Assembly: GCA_000499405.2 (NCBI GenBank)
Contig: HG738138.1
Span: 2,356,001 to 2,420,000, forward strand
DNA from: Onchocerca volvulus
Taxonomy: Eukaryota > Nematoda > Chromadorea > Rhabditida > Onchocercidae
DNA length: 64,000 bases
Reading direction: 5' to 3'
Part shown: piece by piece, positions 1-13,338 of the stretch
How positions within the stretch are numbered: the first letter of the stretch is position 1
How the letters are laid out: each line of letters begins with the position of its first letter
The notes under the pieces: generated by a model
Told to the model about the DNA's origin: nothing
Seen by the model: only the letters and a program-made list of their open reading frames with translations
The model's database searches: none
Translations under genes and position numbers: made by a program

Positions 1-2255
1 TGTTTAAATCAAAGATAAACATTTCTGTTTCTATTTTGCTTAAATTATGGACGGTTTGATTGAGAATTAAACAGACATCACAAGCTTTAATTGAAAATCC
101 TCGAATTTCCACTTCATATTCTGAACCGTTCTGTAGCAACTCTTTTCCGTCCAATTGTTTCATCAATGTTGACGAATACTTTAGTACATCTAGGAAATGA
201 AGTACTTGCGGTACACGATAATCGGGAAACATCGTTAGTTCACTGTAACATGTAAATAGTTCTGCATAGTGTCGTATTTAAGAAATGAATGCCAATTTTT
301 GCATTTTGTCTTTCGTTGAATGTAAAATTGATAATTAAAAATGATAAATCCTTACTGAATATCATGAAAATTGCATACATCATCAACTTTTCGCATACAC
401 AAATATATATCGCTCACAAGGATTTGTGCTCGTTTAAGAAACGAAACTAAAAGAATATATTGAAGTGAAGGCAGCTTATTTCAAGGAGATAACTGAGGTA
501 ACTTTTGGCTCCAACCAACCAATCTAATTAATCATATCTTAATTATGAATACATCCCGCTTCATACCCAATATGCCTACGATTCCTATCTACTAAATCAG
601 GAATATCTAAAAATAGTATATGCTTCTCTTTATGCCATCGAATAATTTTTTTAAAACTAATGAAGATTTTGCAAAAAGAAAAAACAAAAGGAAAGAATTA
701 TACTTTTTTGTCCTTTGTAAGTAGCAAAATCACGATAACTTTCGAAATTTTCCACGACATCCTTCATCAGTTTAACGGCGCTTTTATTGCATTTCAAAAT
801 GCAATTGTAAAAATTTCCATCAAATTTCTATAAATGGAAAGAATGGGATTTTGGGCAATTGAAATATATTCATAGAAATATGATACCTGATTGAGTATTC
901 GTCCAGCTTCATTTAATACGTTTACTCGCTCTTGTAACAAAGGAATTTCGCTACCTAAAAAGAAATTTTGCTTTTTTTTTTTTCTCTTTGAATTGTTGTT
1001 TTATGAAATCTAAATTTTTTTTAGAAATGTATCGTAGGTTACTTGCTGTGGCAAAGAAAAAAAAAAAAAGAAAAAAGTGCAAATTATCAAATCCTTGATT
1101 AATCATTAGATTATGTAGGCTTGAAATCTGGTAGCTGATATTTTGAGTTTTTTTTATCGGCGATATTAGAACAGTTCCATACTCGACATACAACTACTGC
1201 TAAAGCAGATATAACACAATATCCTTGACAAAATTGAAAGAAGTAATTTCATTTCAAAATGTCAACTTCGGCTATCCGAAAGACTAAGATATGGAAAACC
1301 AACCGTCATCAGTTTTGAAGATCTTTCTAACATCATCCGGAGTAACATTTTCCATATAACTGGAACTGGTAATCGGTATGTTCTTCTCTAATGCTCTATT
1401 AATGCATGCACATGCAGCCAGGTAACCCGTATATTGTTTCCCGTGAAATGTTACACTAAAATTTGCTTCATGATCAGACCAAAATGAGAAATTGATCGTA
1501 TCAACGAGAAAGATCCTGAAAGAAATGAATCAATGGTGATGTATGTCTTCTAATAGAACTGTAAAAAATATAACAAAAATCAGGTGAAGTTTTACCAGAA
1601 TATCAAACTTTCAGGAAATCCTGAAAATTTTTTCGCTTGTTCCATAAAAAGTAATCAAAAGTAATCCACTATTTTCATTATTAAGTTTCGGAAAATCCCA
1701 TCTATCACATTAGCTTATCAATAGCTTTACAAAGAAAAAAAGAATAGTAATGCTAATTTTTTGTATTTAAGTAAGTTGCAAATTTTACCAATCAATAGTC
1801 TTACGATCAGCTACTTGTCGATGAACATCAACTGCGAAATATGTATTCTCCGTAAAATCACTATTGTCGATAATCTGCGTATCAAATTTAAAAATTTATA
1901 TTTCAAATGTTTAAATTGTGAATAATTCAATTGGACGAATAATTCTTAGATCTTCAAGCTGAATTAGCAGATGGATTAAATAATGATAAAATGACGGGTT
2001 ATACTTGTATTTATTTCACAAAGCATATTTAACTATCATATCCGTCATGAAATTACGTAACTAGCGATTGTTTCTTTAAAATGATCATTTTTGGAATATA
2101 CTCATTTAACTGATGATAAAAGATTAATTATAAAGACATACAAGTTGAGCTACTTTTAGTATTCCTTCTTGGCATAATTCCATGTTACTAGTACTATTTG
2201 CAACTATAAATTCGGCACTTTCACGTGGATATATTCGATCAGCAAAAACAGACAT
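1..2255 (-). CDS. QNG1: Queuosine 5'-phosphate N-glycosylase/hydrolase (QNG1, DUF2419/C9orf64 family), 3' end off window
   Basis: Releases queuine base from queuosine nucleotides so that it can be re-inserted into tRNA; animals cannot make queuine and depend on diet or bacteria. Seven exons were read on the minus strand: 2142-2255, 1789-1874, 1304-1515, 887-954, 704-827, 356-446 and 1-242; all junctions are GT..AG and keep phase. About 312 residues are present, against a usual length of roughly 330-340, so only the last dozen or so residues are cut off. Family blocks seen in order: FLVDTINFSFWSDHE (exon 3), NIPITSSSYMENVTPDDVRK, IPLLQERVNVLNEAGRIL, KLMKDVVENFESYRDFA, ISFLKRAQILVSDIY, ELTMFPDYRVPQVLHFLDVL and EYEVEIRGFSIKACDV. 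These match the C9orf64/QNG1 family from established knowledge. The start ATG lies 6 nt downstream of a good splice acceptor. No frameshift is seen. Confidence 0.93.
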
Positions 2256-2275
2256 ATCTATCTGCAAGTAGAAAA
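2256..2275 (-). promoter_or_regulatory. Splice acceptor just upstream of the QNG1 start, candidate spliced-leader site
   Basis: On the minus strand a pyrimidine-rich TTTTTCTACTTGCAG ends at 2262, followed by a 6-nt leader and then ATG. In nematodes an acceptor immediately before the start codon usually receives a trans-spliced leader; it could instead be the 3' end of a 5'-UTR intron. Confidence 0.5.
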
Positions 2276-4161
2276 ACCGAAATATAATTGTTATTCTATT
2301 TTCGGGTAATAAAATTAAAGATATTCAAAGGCTATATTTGATTCTTCAGGAATCTCATATTCTGCCATAACATTGTTCTAAGAAATAACCTTAACATCAC
2401 TATTCTACTTCTACGTTATTTCAAGGAATCATCGGGAAGCGATAATGCCTTCGAACAATGACCGAAATCTCAATATTCTGCCTTGACAATAATCTTCCGT
2501 ATTTTTACCATTCTTCATGGTTATACCTATACGAGAACTTCATTTGATTCTTCCATGATTAATTAAAAATAAAATGAATTTTGCGAATTTTTGCGACATA
2601 AAAATATATATATAGAAATGCTAACCCGCGTTAGGTTGCTAAAAATATCTTCACGAAAAAGATTTATTCGATTTCAGTTCTTTTCTTTAAATTCTGATAA
2701 GCAGCCAAATATATGTAAGAACAAACAAATATATGAAAAAGACATAGTTAAATATGAATTGAAAGCATATTTACAAGATTATAATGTGCACCGAATATCA
2801 CGAGGTTTCAGAATTACTGCAGGTATTCTTATCATTTAATCCGATTCCTTCTGAGGAGGTACTGATAATTTTTGATTAAAAAAAAAGAACATTGCGAATT
2901 TCATGAAACTTATTCCACTGATATCGGAATTTTGATACGTAAAAAAATTATGAATAAATGATGCAAAACTCTTATTACGTAATTTTCATCCAACTTCTCT
3001 TTTTCTTGAAATAAAATCGGTCAAATCAAAAAACATTCCTGTAGTAGAAATATAAGGAATTCGGAATATTTCAAGGATTTGATATCATTTACCGCAAAAA
3101 AAAACCGCCTGCAAAAAAAAAACAATGCTGACTGCCATGCAATAAATCCTATGATAACGGAATATCTCCTGAAGATGGAAAAAAAATAGATATTAGGCGG
3201 TTCGTAATATCATTAGTTAGATTTGTATGAAAAATATACTATAAAAAGATGAAATTGGTGCTTATGTACAGGAAATCCTATAAATTAATAATATCGAGAA
3301 TAAATTCAATGAATTCAAATTTTCCATCAAAAATAATGGCAACTCAACTTGTTCAACGAATTTGATGAACTGTTGATAGAAAAACTGAGAGTGGTGGATT
3401 CAATTAATAACAGCTAATACCGGAATTGATAACAAATACAATTAATCAGTGGTTGGTATCAAAATTCATATTAAATTCCACTAATTAATAAAGAAACTGG
3501 AATCAGAATAATGAAAAAAGAAAAAAAAAAGAACAAATTCAATAACCAGTGTAATAATTAGTCAGTTGGAGCTCATTTTCCTTCTTTTTTTTAAATATAA
3601 ATGGAGCAAATAATATGAGTGAGCAAAAGTGAAAAAATGAGAGAAGTATATAATAATAAAAAGACATTTGAGGGGGTAAATACACATTTGAAACATAATA
3701 TAAATCATTTTAAAGAAATATAATTTATTTTAAACGGAGCATTTTTATCTTCCTTCAGAAAATTGATGAGTAAAAAGAAAAAAAGCAAAATATTAAAAAA
3801 AAAATATATATGATGAAATTATTTAAATAACATATAACTCATCCCATAGTAGTTCACAAATAATGTATCATGGGAAACAATATCACCTGATTAAAAAGAC
3901 AGGCACAATAAAGGCAGAAATTTGCGTGTAATGTTTCTATATAATGAATTAATTATACAATATGAAATCACTTTGCTACTAAACTATCTCGCACAGCAAG
4001 AAGTACGGTCACTAAGAGAGATAACTCACTGAACAAAAAAAAAAAGAAAAAAAAAAGTATGATTATTAGAAGGAATGATCATATTGGGATGAAAGAAATT
4101 TATATCGTAACAGCTATTGATAAGAAGAAAAAACAACAAAAAAATCTAGTAACTGGAAATT
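2256..4161. other. Intergenic spacer between QNG1 and the RIPOR homologue
   Basis: AT-rich, with many A/T runs (for example near 3100-3120, 3520-3540 and 4036-4056). A plus-strand 82-codon open frame at 2591-2839 has a Lys/Ile/Asn-biased translation with no family resemblance and is treated as chance. Two similar 28-nt segments near 2350-2375 and 2466-2500 (both containing ATATTCTGCC) look like a decayed local duplication. No gene is supported. Confidence 0.6.
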
Positions 4162-7100
4162 TTAAATTTTAGTTATCTCGATATTCGTCAAGTCATCCAA
4201 ATTACGCGTTATTTTATTTATCGCTCCATGCGCTTCTTCTCGAACAGCTTGCGCGGGATCATTACCATACAAAAATGTTAAAGCATGTAATGCTTTCGGA
4301 GACTGAAAGTATCATAAATGTTGTTGATACAGAAAAATATAAAAAAACAGTTGTATTTATTTTTTTGAAAAGTTAGAGTAAAACCACCATCATAATTTGA
4401 AATTTTGGATAATTTCTGTCTTTGGTAGGTTTAATTGAACAAAATCATCTTTCTTCTAATATCTTTGTCATTTATGTCTTTTTTTTTTCTTTTTTTTTTT
4501 ACATTTCTAACTTAGGAATAAATAGAATCAGCCTAGATTAATCAGATTATTTCAACAGTTTCACTTATTTCCCTAATGTCCTTATATTCAAAAATTTGAT
4601 TCAAGCATTTTGGAGAAAAAATTAATATATATTAAAAGACATACTCCAAGTGTGCCTAATGCACGACAGGCACCTTTACGACTTTGTTCATTCTCATGCT
4701 CCAGAAGGCAAATGTAACACATTATCAGGTCGTTACGCAATTGTCCATTTGCTGACAGAAGATAAAGTTCTGAAGGAAAATTTGCAATTAATTAACATGT
4801 AAAATACACATAATTCTTATTCTCATTAATAATTAACTTTCTTGAAAAAAAAGTGAATTTCTTTAAAAAATAGCTTTTAAAGAAATTTATCAAATAATGA
4901 ACAGGAAAAAAGTATTGCGATCAATATTCACCAATGATTGCTTGCAAATTACGATCCGGGCAAACAAGCACGAGAGAAATATATCGTAAACTTTCTAATG
5001 GTGGAACAACTGGAACTTGTGATAATCGATTCATAACTTCTTTGACTAGATTAATTTGGCGTGAGCTTAGATGTGACATTATCAGTGCTGTAAATGAATA
5101 GATATAATCATTCATGTATCATTAATGTTGTTGCTGTAAATGAATAAATATAATCTTTCCTGTAAATAAATAGATATAATCATTCAATAGAAACATATTG
5201 AGAATGGGATAATCTAGATGTAATAAATAAGCAAAGAATTTGTTACAAATTGTGATTCCTACCTTCATGTGCCAAATTTTCGACGAACGAAGTGACATGC
5301 TTGCCACGAAACAGATTAATAAATTGAAAGACGCTAATGTATTCTGGTTCCCACGTATTTTTATCGGTCAATAATGACATCACAGTGTCAATTACTGAAA
5401 GGATAAACGTATTAATAGTTTATGATAATAGATCGAAACTAACTTTAAATTTTATAACAATTGGAAAATTTATCAAATCTCTTGAATTCATTATCAACGA
5501 GAAATTCTCATGAATTCAACAATAATACCTACCGTTATTGACTAGATCTGGGTAACGACTTTCAACCATCGATCCAAAATGACTACGAATCTGTCGCCGC
5601 AACGATTCCATCGGTACAATTAGAGTGGCATTCAACTGGAAGACTGCGGAAAGCCATACTTCTTGCACTTCCGAATCATTGGTTAACTCATATAACACTG
5701 TAAACAGATGAATAATTTTCATCTGTCTTAAAAAAAAAAAAAAAAAAGATTATCAGAATATAATATATATATAATATATATTTTGCTAATCATTGTGCCC
5801 CAATCAATGAATGAAAGGAGAAATATTACAACTGGTATCGCAGTATCTTAGGAAATTATGCTGGAAATCAAACGCAACTAGAGAATACAAGCTAAATTGA
5901 ATAATCAGATAATCTGATGATAAGGCACAGTTAATCGACAAAGCAATGTACCATTTTCTCGAGTCAGCGATAAATGTTTTCTTGAAGCTAACTTGATCAA
6001 TTCATTGAGTGTGGTTGTCTCTTCTTCTAGTCTACCCAACATTTCATTTTCACGATATTCCAATGGACCGTAAATATTTATTAAAGTCTGAAAACAAAGT
6101 TAATGTCAGAATTATTGTCCTCCATGAAATCGATTCTAAAAATTTCAATATAAAAAGAAACGTAGAAACGTCTCAGTCAACGTGTTACAACAGTATGCAC
6201 TGATTTTAATAAGCTTCATAGTTCTATTTTTAACAAAAAATTTTTCTACTGACTTTCTTGGTTATTTGTATGAAATCGGAACTGGGAAAATCCTGGCACC
6301 TTGGAATATGTTTCATTCCAAAAGACTAGATATGAAGACAAAATTTAACATCTTAAACTTTATTATTATTAATGAACATTAATTGATACTGCTGATATAT
6401 ATACAGATTTTAAAAGAAATGAACGAACTGTTAATATATTTAAGCATCGTTTCAAGTGATGCCTAAGACAGAGATGTAATTCTCGAGATATTCCATTAGC
6501 TGCTGTTCGATCCCACAAGCGACTCACTAAACAACCACTAGATGAACTATTGGAACTTGAACGTAACCATAATTCATCCGGATTTCCAAAACATTGACTT
6601 TCGGGAGCCAAATCGACAATAACTCCAACAGATTTGCGCCTTTCTTTCTCCTTCATCTCAAATGATTAAATTCTGAACTCTTTTTGAAACTAAAGACCAA
6701 GACAGCGCTGTTTTGAAAAAAAAACTCTTAATCAACACCATATCTACCTGTCTGAATCGTCTTTGTGACGGGCCGGATCCAGAAGCTCCAAAGCAATTTA
6801 CTCTATCGATAGTTGCGTAATTCCTAGTACTATATGGGGAGATATGTTGCCGCAATGAATCAATACCGCTATCATTTTCTGATCTGTAAGTGAAAAAATC
6901 GGATTTTTTTTTTTTTTTTTTTTTACGTCGAAAGCTATGTTACACCGCTATCTGCATGCATTTCCCTAATTTGGCATTTACAATTTTCTCCAGAAATTTT
7001 ACTGAAATAAAATCAAAAATAAATGGCAAAATTTGAAGACATGGACATTCATAAAATCAAGAATTAAAAAGACTGTTTTTCTCTTTAAATGATTCTAAAC

Positions 7101-9641
7101 TAACGTTTGTTCGGTACAATGAAATCTAGAGTTCTCATCATGATCATCCGGATAATCGATATCAGTCCCGTTCGTTAATTCGTTCTTCCGGTCAACTGAT
7201 ACTTCATCCTTCATCTGGAATTCTTGCAAAATAAAAAAAAAAAAAAAAAAAAAAAATTAAATTTCAACTAAAAAGATTAATTAGCTTCGCTTTCTGCTTG
7301 TACACTGGTTAAAAAATAAATGATAATGATAAACATTTTTACCTGCAAAAATCTCTCCCAACGATTTAGACATGACTTGCTAACAGCAATTTCAGGATGT
7401 TCCCGAATCAGTTTTGCAATAAATGGTTTGATCAATCCGATAAGATATAACAACTCATCTTCAGTTGGTACCAAAGAGGTCGGAGAAATACGCTCACATA
7501 ACGAATCCTGATTTGAGTTTGATACAAGTTGTGACACACTAATTGACCGTTTCCATCCACTTTTTAGGTACAATGACTCAGGTATTTCTTTTTTCAGTTC
7601 TCGTCGTTTTACAGGCAAAGCTTCTACCTATAAATTTTTATCTTTTCTTTGGAAAAATTTCATAAAAATGAAAACAAATGATGAAATTAAAAAAACAATA
7701 AGCGAATCTTGATGATTTTCAATAAATTTTTTTAGAAAAAAGGATATGCTTGAATTTAAAGAAAATTCAAAACCATCAAGCATTTTTAAGTTCGATATTA
7801 TTTAAAAAGAAATTAAAGTCAAATATAAAATCAAAAGATTTCAAAACATTCAAGAGCATAATCAAAATAAGCTCACCGTATCAATACTAGGGATTGACTT
7901 GCTAATATCATCATAAACACTATCTAGGATATTTGTTGATGAACGCCAAATTTCTTTTTGCCGCATAAGTTGATTGCTGCGTTTCTTCTCTCGCAATAAG
8001 ACCCGAGGTTTCTTCTCCTATAAAATAATCTCGCACTATGCAGTATGAATTTTATTTGAAATTTCAAATTAACTGTGACATTTAAAGGTTAAGAATTTTT
8101 GTAAAATTAATGGAATTAGTGAACTGTGACTAGAAATCTTCAAATTTTAGTTACTGGAAATGTTTGCAAATCATAATTAAACCTTAAAATTTTCAAATTT
8201 TGACAGAATATGTATAAAGCACTAAATTAGCAACACACATACAACTGCATCACTGGTTGATGCATTATCCAGCGAACAATTTTCATTGGAAAATGAACTG
8301 CATGCAGTACTCATGCTATTCGAATTTCTTGCATCCATCAGCGGCCTGCAATTGAGTATATTTGCATCAAATGACTTTATAAAAATAGAAATTTAGATTT
8401 CCGGGTGGCAACTCGAAATGGTATCATGGTATAATTATTCTCTATACCATGATAAGATATATACAGTCAGCGGAATAGTGACTAAGAAGTTGAATGTCAT
8501 TAATAATTAAATAAGTAATAAGCAAAATGGTATGCTTGTCTGTTACTTTAAAATTTCTAGCAAATTGTGCAAGCATGTTGTGGAAAATAAACCAAACAAA
8601 ATCCAAGTTCGCTTATTTGACTTAAATTTTATTAATTTCCAATATCCACAACAGAAATCAATTAACCGGACTATGGCATTATCTCGAAAAAGTCTTACAT
8701 CCAATGAACAACCAATTCCAATTTGAGTGTTCCAATTTGGTTCAAATTCACTGTTACGAGTTGTGATTGTGAACAAAACATTTCACCTGGATCGAAAGAA
8801 CGCTCGCTTAGTGTTTTCGATTTGAAAAAGCGAACCTCTGTGGCCTACAAATTGAAATTTCTATTTGAGGACTAGAATAACATTTGAAAATAATCACATA
8901 CATTAAAAAGAAATTTCTTTTTAAAGAAACTTAAACACTAAAGAAAAATGCCTTTCGAAGCGCAACGATTTTAATTTTCCAAATTAAAGTTGGTAATGAA
9001 AATTACCTTAACTTCGATAGGACAATCTGGAAAACATGTAAATATAACGGAGGAATGATCCCAAAGTTGAGTTCGATCCGTTTGGGTCTTACCACGTGTT
9101 TTCCATTTTTGGGTACCATGCCTGATTGACACTTCAAAAATATCACCAGGTGTTATACGAGCGAATCCAATAATAGCTGCAAAACTTACCGAAACAATTT
9201 AATTAAATCATTTCTGAACAACTACGAATGATATTTACAAATTTCATCAAGATTCACAAAAAAGAAAGCTAAATGCTTCCATCAAAATTCGGATTTATGC
9301 AAATCGCAAAAAGATTTTTATGAAACGGAGGGATCCTAAAAATATTCCGAAAGAAACAACCATTTACTCAATTAATTAAACAATAAGTCTTTAACGAGTT
9401 TTGGTATCATAACAAATATTCTTCATCATGGTGTCAACAGAAATTATGTGTATCTTAAGAGCAAAAAACAGGAAAAACAAACCTTTGATTTCGATTTGTA
9501 AACGACCCACCATACTGTACAATTCCAGTTCAACAGCTGCAGCAGTCTGGTTCAAACGTTTTGTCATCCGGTTATTACTACCAAATGATGGGATTGAACG
9601 TGTTGAACCGGTCAATAATCGTAAATCACCAACTGATCCCC
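4162..9641 (-). CDS. RIPOR/FAM65 family protein (Rho family-interacting cell polarization regulator), 5' end incomplete
   Basis: Vertebrate RIPORs bind active or inactive Rho GTPases and tune polarity, migration and cell shape; the worm role is inferred. Fifteen exons were read: 9483-9641, 9007-9176, 8699-8844, 8243-8345, 7877-8017, 7343-7627, 7105-7214, 6748-6883, 6405-6656, 5952-6087, 5533-5697, 5263-5394, 4932-5087, 4645-4769 and 4162-4302 (stop TAA). They give about 785 residues in one continuous frame. The family-defining N-terminal block is clear: [20 protein letters not shown], then [20 protein letters not shown] and [20 protein letters not shown]. The middle is Ser/Asn-rich and charged. 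The last third is helical ARM/HEAT-like ([25 protein letters not shown]), as in vertebrate RIPORs. The donor of exon 6405-6656 has phase-equivalent alternatives, and its acceptor (TTTGAG) is weak. The HR1-like coiled coil normally preceding the N-terminal block is not found. Confidence 0.88.
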
Positions 9642-10936
9642 CTGGAATTTATTAATTGAAAAAAGAAAAAGAAAAATGAAAGAACTCAAATTTTGCGCAG
9701 AAATTTATTGAAAAAAAAAGGAAATTCCTAGCCAAATATATATTTAATGTCCAACAAATCCTTGAAAATGACTCATTTGATTCGAAGTTCGAAAATTATC
9801 GCTATATCGTTTTTTTGTTGAGAATTTTTTCTTTAAAATGAACTATATAATGCTCATATTCATTCTCAATGACATTTTAGAAAGAGCTACAATTAGAACG
9901 ATTTCAGCTATCACCATGATAATCAATAAATTAATCTTATCAAGAAATCCTAACAACGAAATCGATCAAAACCAATCTATTGCTTGCGTTAGCTCTCAAA
10001 AATGACAACAAATGGACGGTACTTCAACATGAGAGCTTTTGGGGATGGAAGTACTTCGAGGTATAAGTGGAAGAGAGGAAGAGGAAGGAAAAGAAAGAAA
10101 GAAGAGGAATTTGTATACCAAAGGTTAGCTTTTCTAACAATTGAAATTTACCTAAAAGCTAAGACATATATATATATATATTCACAAAGTAAACCAAATA
10201 TAACAATTAGCAAGATTTGCTTTCGAAGAAGTAAACATAAATATTATTTTCTCTTAAAGTTTAAAACTTTACGAAATATGAGATATATAATTAAGCATAA
10301 GTTACAAAGTCAGGAGACTGCTGAATAAGTAAACAATACGAAGTTTTGATAATAATTCTACTAATAATTACTGACTAGGCATGATTATATAGTTTACTGA
10401 TTAATTAGAGAAATTAAATCAATTCAACGTAATTTAAATGAAGAATCGAATGATTACATTCCTAATTCATATATTTTATTTCAATTTTCAAGTTATTTTT
10501 ACAAACTATTATAGAATAAATGCTTCTCTTCGGCCTTTTCTGGTGATTTTGTACATTCCAAATATTCAAGAACCCATTGATAGCATTATTAATTGATGCA
10601 AAGATTTCAAATTCGATAAACAAAATTATAAGGAATAATCGGAAAGATAAACATCATTGTTGCTGCCGGCAATGAATTCTTTTGAAATGAACAAGTAATG
10701 ATGATGCATTTGTACGACAAATAACGAGATATTTCAGTCGTTCTTTACCTCTTGTTACTACTGAATATAAATCATCATAATCAATAATAATAGGCGATAA
10801 AATTTAAAGCATAAAAAACCATTATAATATCAACAATTGATTTTTGAAATTTTGCTTCAAAACAAAATCAGTTCGAAATGAATTTACAAAATTTGTCAAT
10901 AATTGCTCACATTATTCTTTTCTTTCTTTTCAGTTG

Positions 10937-10985
<49 letters not shown>

Positions 10986-11376
10986 AGGTAGAGAAAATAG
11001 CACATTTAAGAGTTCTAGTTCAAGTATATTCTTTAAAATGAGATATTTTAAAGTGAACGAAATACTCGAATTATTTTCGAAATATGAAAGATTTGAATGG
11101 ATTAGGGGAAATATTCCCTGTTCTAGACATTATGTACGGGTGATCTCAATAACCGCAAAAACAAATATCATAAAGATATGAAAGAATTCAATGAATACCA
11201 TTTATGCATTTTTTCTAAATTCTAACGTGATAAAATCAGATGAAAAATTCGTAAGTACCATCAAGGAATCAATCAAAAAATTACAATTTTTTACAAGTTT
11301 GGAACGAAATGAAATTATGTAAAATGGAAACATGCAAACTTTAAGATTCGATAATAAAAAGTTTTAAAAAAAGAAC
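9642..11376. other. Probable 5' intron or upstream region of the RIPOR homologue
   Basis: AT-rich, without a convincing exon on either strand. It contains a run of 47 A (10937-10983) directly after a pyrimidine-rich TTTTCTTTCTTTTCAG. Open frames at 10002-10328 and 10844-11181 on the plus strand are low-complexity, Lys/Tyr-rich, or built on the A run, and are not supported. Confidence 0.5.
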
Positions 11377-11483
11377 CTCTGGGAGGAATCAAAAATTGGA
11401 ATCTGGGGAATTTCAATCGAACCGTGGCATTAAGGATTTCCTCTTCATTTCTTGTTTCAAAAAATGTTTCACCAATCGAAAAA
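11377..11483 (-). CDS. Candidate additional 5' exon of the RIPOR homologue
   Basis: An open minus-strand segment of 35 codons ends in CCCAGAG before a GT donor. It exits in phase 1, which is exactly what the first certain RIPOR exon needs (split Gly codon). The translation includes NEEEILNATVRLKFPRF and has balanced composition and codon use like neighbouring exons. The upstream acceptor is weak (TTTTAAAG) and I see no match to the HR1-like part of RIPORs, so this is an inference from phase and coding character only. Confidence 0.4.
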
Positions 11484-12060
11484 CTTTAAAATTAAATTTC
11501 GAAATTTTTAGAAATTTTCCCTCTTTTCACTCAATTCTGTTCAGGCAAATTTAAAAATCTTTGTCGAAGAAGTTGATAAAACAATATATTCCTTTTCTTT
11601 TTTTTCTATTTTATGAAAATACATGAAATAAAAATTTAACACGGGGATATGATTTATTGCTTTTTCGTAAATCACGCCCATATAAACACACAGAATATTA
11701 AACTTTATTTTATAGTTATGTTTTTTCTCATTTATGAAATGTATGTTAACAATATGGATGTGAGGCATTTATTAAAGTTATTCAGGCTCAGTTTCCATGG
11801 AATCAAATGAGTGGAACGAATTTCAAAATAAAGAAAAAGCAGAAATGCTACAAGTTTTGTGAATGATATCGGAGGAAAGTGTAAAGTTTGCATGAATTTC
11901 GAATAAAAAATTTTTGGAAAAAGAAAGCAATATTTCATTTTCTTTTTTTTTGAAAAGTATCTATTCTGAAACGAACAAAAAAAGTAAAAAAAAAATTTAT
12001 TACATTTCTATAAAATTTGCACAACTTGGTTAATTTCGATTTAAATTTGTAATTAACAAA

Positions 12061-13338
12061 TTAACCGGAAGTTAGAATAGCATCCATTTCTTCGTAGGAT
12101 ATCTTTCGAACAAAAACTTTAACATCGCTTATTCGAGATAAACTCTGATTGATTTGATGTATTTCGGTTTTTTCGCGTACTTTCTCCTTGTTTATCTCAT
12201 CTTCTTTTCTTGCACAATATTATCACTCTTTATCTTTCTTATGTTACTTTAATACCAGAAAACAAAGACAATACTTACCTTTTAAATTATTGTAAACAGT
12301 AATCTGCCCAAGATATTGCTCGCGAAGTTTTGCAATTCGATCTGCATGCTTCGCATAAAGCTGCTCATTCTCTTCTGCTATTTTCAACTCCTAAATTATT
12401 TATATAATTTTTGTGGAAGTTTACTAATCTAATTCTACCAATATCTTTTATATTTTTGCAAGATAGAACAGTTTTTGTATGCAACCTATCTTGCAAAGGA
12501 AAAAAGGAAGAAACCATTTTTTAATTAAGTAAATTGAAATTAATTTTTATGAGTGTCTTAATTAATCCGAAGACAATAGGACATTAGTGAAAGTCGGTAT
12601 CTTTGGGGTCGTATATAAATGTAATTAATCTATCACCGCAGTTGTCAATAGCTATAAATCGAATTAAATATTGAAATGTCATCGTTGTATTCGTAACATA
12701 TTCATCTTTTATTTCCACTCTAACGGTAGTGGATTATTTTCATCAGAAAAAAATGATTCAAAAATATGTAAAATTTTATGAAAAAAAAAAAAATCTCCTA
12801 CATTTTGAAAGAATTGAAACGAACCTTTTGTAAGATTTGTTGCTCATCCAAACTATCAGGGTGCAACGACTCCAGACGAGCTTTTAACCATGCTACTTCA
12901 TTTGCATGATGATTCACAAATGAACTAAAATTTAAGAAATTTATAGAATAGCCATTTTCGATAAGCCAGTCAATTGCATATTTTATCTGACAAAGTGAAT
13001 TCAGTTTTTAAAAATGAATTTAAAAATGATCAAATATAAAATTTGAGAAAAAGATTAAAGAAAAATTCCGCAGAATACTTTTTTTTTTTCTTGATTTATT
13101 CTCCAATATATTATCGATAGCATATCTTCCAATGAAGTTTTGCAATTTTACTACACCAATAACTTATCAACATAAACTTTGCAAATCATTCAAATATCGA
13201 TTACCTGAAACCACGAAGAAGAGTGTCAAAGAGTAGTTGAAGTCGTTGCTGTACTGCTTCACTTTGATATCGTTTCATTAAATGTTGCCAGAAGTAATTT
13301 CGTGAAGTTGAACCCGTTGATGAAGTATTTGTTAGAAC
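12061..13338 (-). CDS. Unrecognised coiled-coil protein, C-terminal four exons
   Basis: Exons 13205-13338, 12825-12924, 12279-12390 and 12061-12203 (stop TAA) join in a continuous frame of about 162 codons, with phases 0/2/0/1 and normal GT..AG ends. I do not recognise the family. The first exon begins with a Ser/Thr-rich linker and then a helical stretch (NYFWQHLMKRYQSEAVQQRL). The rest is charged and heptad-like (ELKIAEENEQLYAKHADRIA, then DEINKEKVREKTEIHQINQS), i.e. coiled coil. It ends KISYEEMDAILTSG. There is no start codon here, so the 5' part lies upstream (higher coordinates). The only compatible exon found is 28384-28484, which exits in phase 0. It could be a scaffold, motor-adaptor or centrosomal type protein; no function is assigned. 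Confidence 0.75.

Noticed and set aside
2591..2839. 82-codon plus-strand ORF between QNG1 and RIPOR
   Set aside because: Composition is biased to Lys/Ile/Asn/Arg, there is no family resemblance, and its length is expected by chance in AT-rich DNA.
10002..10328. 108-codon plus-strand ORF
   Set aside because: Lys/Tyr/Ile-rich with simple GA repeats and a TA tract; no splice partners or family.
10501..10600. Minus-strand frame ending in LEYLECTKSPEKAEEKHLF
   Set aside because: It looks protein-like, but no AG acceptor precedes it in the correct place and stops lie directly upstream.
13205..13338. Idea that the coiled-coil exons at 12-13.3 kb are the missing N-terminus of the RIPOR homologue
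   Set aside because: They run into an in-frame stop at 12061 and do not resemble the RIPOR coiled-coil sequence.
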